From Cacajao melanocephalus (lineage: Eukaryota; Chordata; Mammalia; Primates; Pitheciidae): DNA of 64,000 nucleotides. Shown in pieces: positions 61,132 through 64,000 of this stretch (position 1 is the first letter of the stretch; the number at the start of each line of letters is the position of its first letter). A program made the position numbers and the translations under genes. The DNA lies in the NCBI GenBank assembly GCA_963573385.1, contig CAUYLG010034732.1, positions 1 to 64,000 of the forward strand, written 5' to 3'. The notes beneath the pieces are model-generated. The model was not told the origin of the DNA. It ran no database searches and worked only from the letters and a program-made list of their open reading frames with translations.

Positions 61132-61377
61132 TAAGGACTCTTTTTTATATTTTACAGCAATTAATTTTTATTTTGTGACCATAACATTTTTAATCTCAGT
61201 ATATTATCAACATAAAATAGTCACTTATCAGCACAGCAGTCGGAGTGATCCCTTCAAAATCTATGATGCTAAGTTCCCACCCACACTCCGATGAACTTGA
61301 TGTCATTAACCGTGTCATTCCACCTGCTGCTTGGATCTCCTATCACCGTTTCCTCCTCTGCAGTTATTAAACCTGGA

Positions 61378-61678
61378 TCTGGGTTGAGCATGGTCGCTCA
61401 CGCCTGTAATATTGGCACTTTGGGAGACTGGGTTGGGAGGATGTCTTGAGCCAGGAGTTTGAAAACATCCTGGGCAACACAGTGAGACCCCATCTCTACA
61501 AAAAAATTTTTTAATTAAGCCAGGCATGGTGGCATGCACTAGTTGTCCCAGATGCTCAGGGGGCTAAGATAGGAGGATCCTTGAGCCCAGAAGGTAGAGA
61601 TTGCAGTTAGCTGTGATCATGCTACTGCACTCTAGCCAGGGTGACAGAGTGAGACCCTGTCAAAAAAATAAAAAAACA
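61378..61678 (+). repeat. Alu, old
   Basis: Sense dimer; acctggat before and aacacctgat after. Confidence 0.9.
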
Positions 61679-61861
61679 CCTGATTGCTTTGCTGTTGCAC
61701 ATCCTTCTGCTGACCTAGCAGAGTTAGGAGACACAGGCACGGCTTCATTTTTCAAATCTCTGTCTCCCATGGAAAATGCTGGCTTTTTTTTTTTCCTTCT
61801 TTTTAAGGGAGGTTGGTTTGGATTCATTGTGTTTGAAACCTTTTTTTTTTTTTAAGTATGT

Positions 61862-62040
61862 CCTGGCCAGGCATGGTGACTCATGCCTGTAATCCTAGCA
61901 CTTTAGGAGGCCTAGGCGGGTGAATCACTTGAGGCCAGGAGTTCAAGACCAGCCTGCCCAACATGGCAAAACCCCATCTCTACCAAAAATACAAAAATTA
62001 GCCAGGCGTGGTGGTGCGTGCCTGTAATCCCAGCTACTCC
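61862..62040 (+). repeat. Alu, truncated in the right arm
   Basis: Sense copy that stops at cccagctactcc and jumps to unrelated sequence. Confidence 0.9.
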
Positions 62041-62160
62041 ACCAGGTGCCTCTTCTTATCGTTACCCAAAGGAGCCTGTTTTTCTCTGGTGTCAGGAGTT
62101 GTGATATGGGATTCCTGTTTTAATCTTCTAGTCCCAGACCAAAAAAAAAACCATATTTTC

Positions 62161-62300
62161 GGCCAAGTGTGGTGGCTCACGCCTGTAATCCAAGCACTTT
62201 GGAAGCCAAGGTGGGCGGATCACCTGAGGTCGGGAGTTCAAGACCAGCCTGACCAACATGGTGAAACCCGTCTTTAAAAAAATAAAAATAAAGAAATAAA
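62161..62300 (+). repeat. Alu left arm
   Basis: Sense left arm with (aaat)n tail. Confidence 0.92.
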
Positions 62301-62419
62301 AAAATACTTTCTTTGGGTTTATTTACCAGATTTAGATGATGAGCTGAGAGTGAAGAAAAGGGCTGGACCCCCAGCTACGGTAGGGGACTGGAAGCCAGAC
62401 TCTACCCAGGCCAGGCCAG

Positions 62420-62506
62420 GGGAGGAGAGGCGGAGGTTTCACAGATCGCACCACTGCATTCCAGCCTGGGCGACAGAATGAGACTGTCTTAAAAAAAAAA
62501 AAAGCA
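62420..62506 (+). repeat. Alu 3' fragment
   Basis: Sense right-arm end from gaggcggaggtttcac to a 13-base A tail. Confidence 0.88.
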
Positions 62507-62742
62507 CCTGGAGTGTACAAAGCACTGGCAAAGATCTAGCAATGATCACGTTCCAACGTTCAAAACCCTGTGAGTAGTTGGTACTCTGGAGTGAAGGCTA
62601 GAAGGCAAGGCTGTCTATCGTTCAGGAGGGAGACAGCTACTTGTTGAAATCCGGACACAGTTGAGGCTGTGATGGTGTGTCTGTCTTCTAGGGTCAGCCC
62701 TGGGTTTTCCTGTGTCATCTTCCAGACTTTGGGAAACAAATG

Positions 62743-63746
<1,004 letters not shown>

Positions 63747-63747
63747 T

Positions 63748-63885
63748 ACTTTTTTTTTTTCAATAGAGATGAGGTCTCACTATGTTGCCCAGGCTGATCT
63801 CAAACTCCTGAGCTCAAGTGATCTTCCCACCTTGTTCTCCCAAAGTGCTAGGATTACAAGCATGAGCCGCCGCCCCCGGCTGCAT
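63748..63885 (-). repeat. Alu partial
   Basis: Reverse left-arm unit ending cgcccccggc. Confidence 0.9.
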
Positions 63886-64000
63886 ATTAAAACCCTTTCC
63901 ATTGTGAAATAAAATATATACATGGAAAAGTACATGAACATAAAGGTATAGCTTAAATTATAAAAGTAGAAGTTTAAGGATGTACTACCCAAGTCGAGAA

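Overview
The window is nuclear DNA of an anthropoid primate. It holds more than seventy dimeric or monomeric Alu copies on both strands, older L1, L2 and MIR debris, GT-AG introns, three CpG islands, and three recognisable genes in the order of human chromosome 20p12.3, written in the opposite direction to the chromosome (CDS2 on -, PCNA and TMEM230 on +). Two or three residues in the coding exons differ from human proteins as I remember them (clearest: PCNA Asn186 where human has Ser), so the source may be a non-human primate rather than human.

Layout. 1-25,568: the first part of CDS2 intron 1 (gene on -), repeats plus unique sequence, no exon recognised. 25,569-26,230: CpG island with CDS2 exon 1 (19 codons) and a divergent + strand candidate non-coding first exon for a long PCNA transcript. 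26,230-32,150: Alu/L2/L1 DNA, the presumed first intron of that transcript. 32,150-37,450: PCNA proper, with promoter, six coding exons (261 aa, intact) and poly(A) signal. 37,450-39,800: intergenic, three Alus. 39,800-52,280: TMEM230, with a CpG promoter, a non-coding exon 1 that carries an upstream ORF, three coding exons (120 aa, intact) and a 3' UTR with Alus. 52,280-64,000: no gene recognised; Alus, an L1 piece, a retroposed 5S rRNA pseudogene and a tandem duplication.

The genes are housekeeping neighbours and not a pathway: CDS2 makes CDP-diacylglycerol in the ER, PCNA is the replication sliding clamp, and TMEM230 is a two-helix vesicle-trafficking membrane protein. Their link is promoter architecture: the CDS2 island appears to fire both ways, and the PCNA promoter and intron 1 carry ATF/CRE and E2F-type sites that fit S-phase expression.

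I found no new multi-gene system (no phage, CRISPR, toxin-antitoxin or unknown operon-like locus), and none is expected here. The most useful second looks are the TMEM230 upstream ORF whose stop overlaps the main start, the G-quadruplex-capable tract in PCNA intron 3, the E2F pair in PCNA intron 1, the 5S pseudogene with target-site duplications, and two unexplained diverged tandem duplications. Repeat boundaries are read by eye and may be off by 5-20 bases; transcript ends are estimates.
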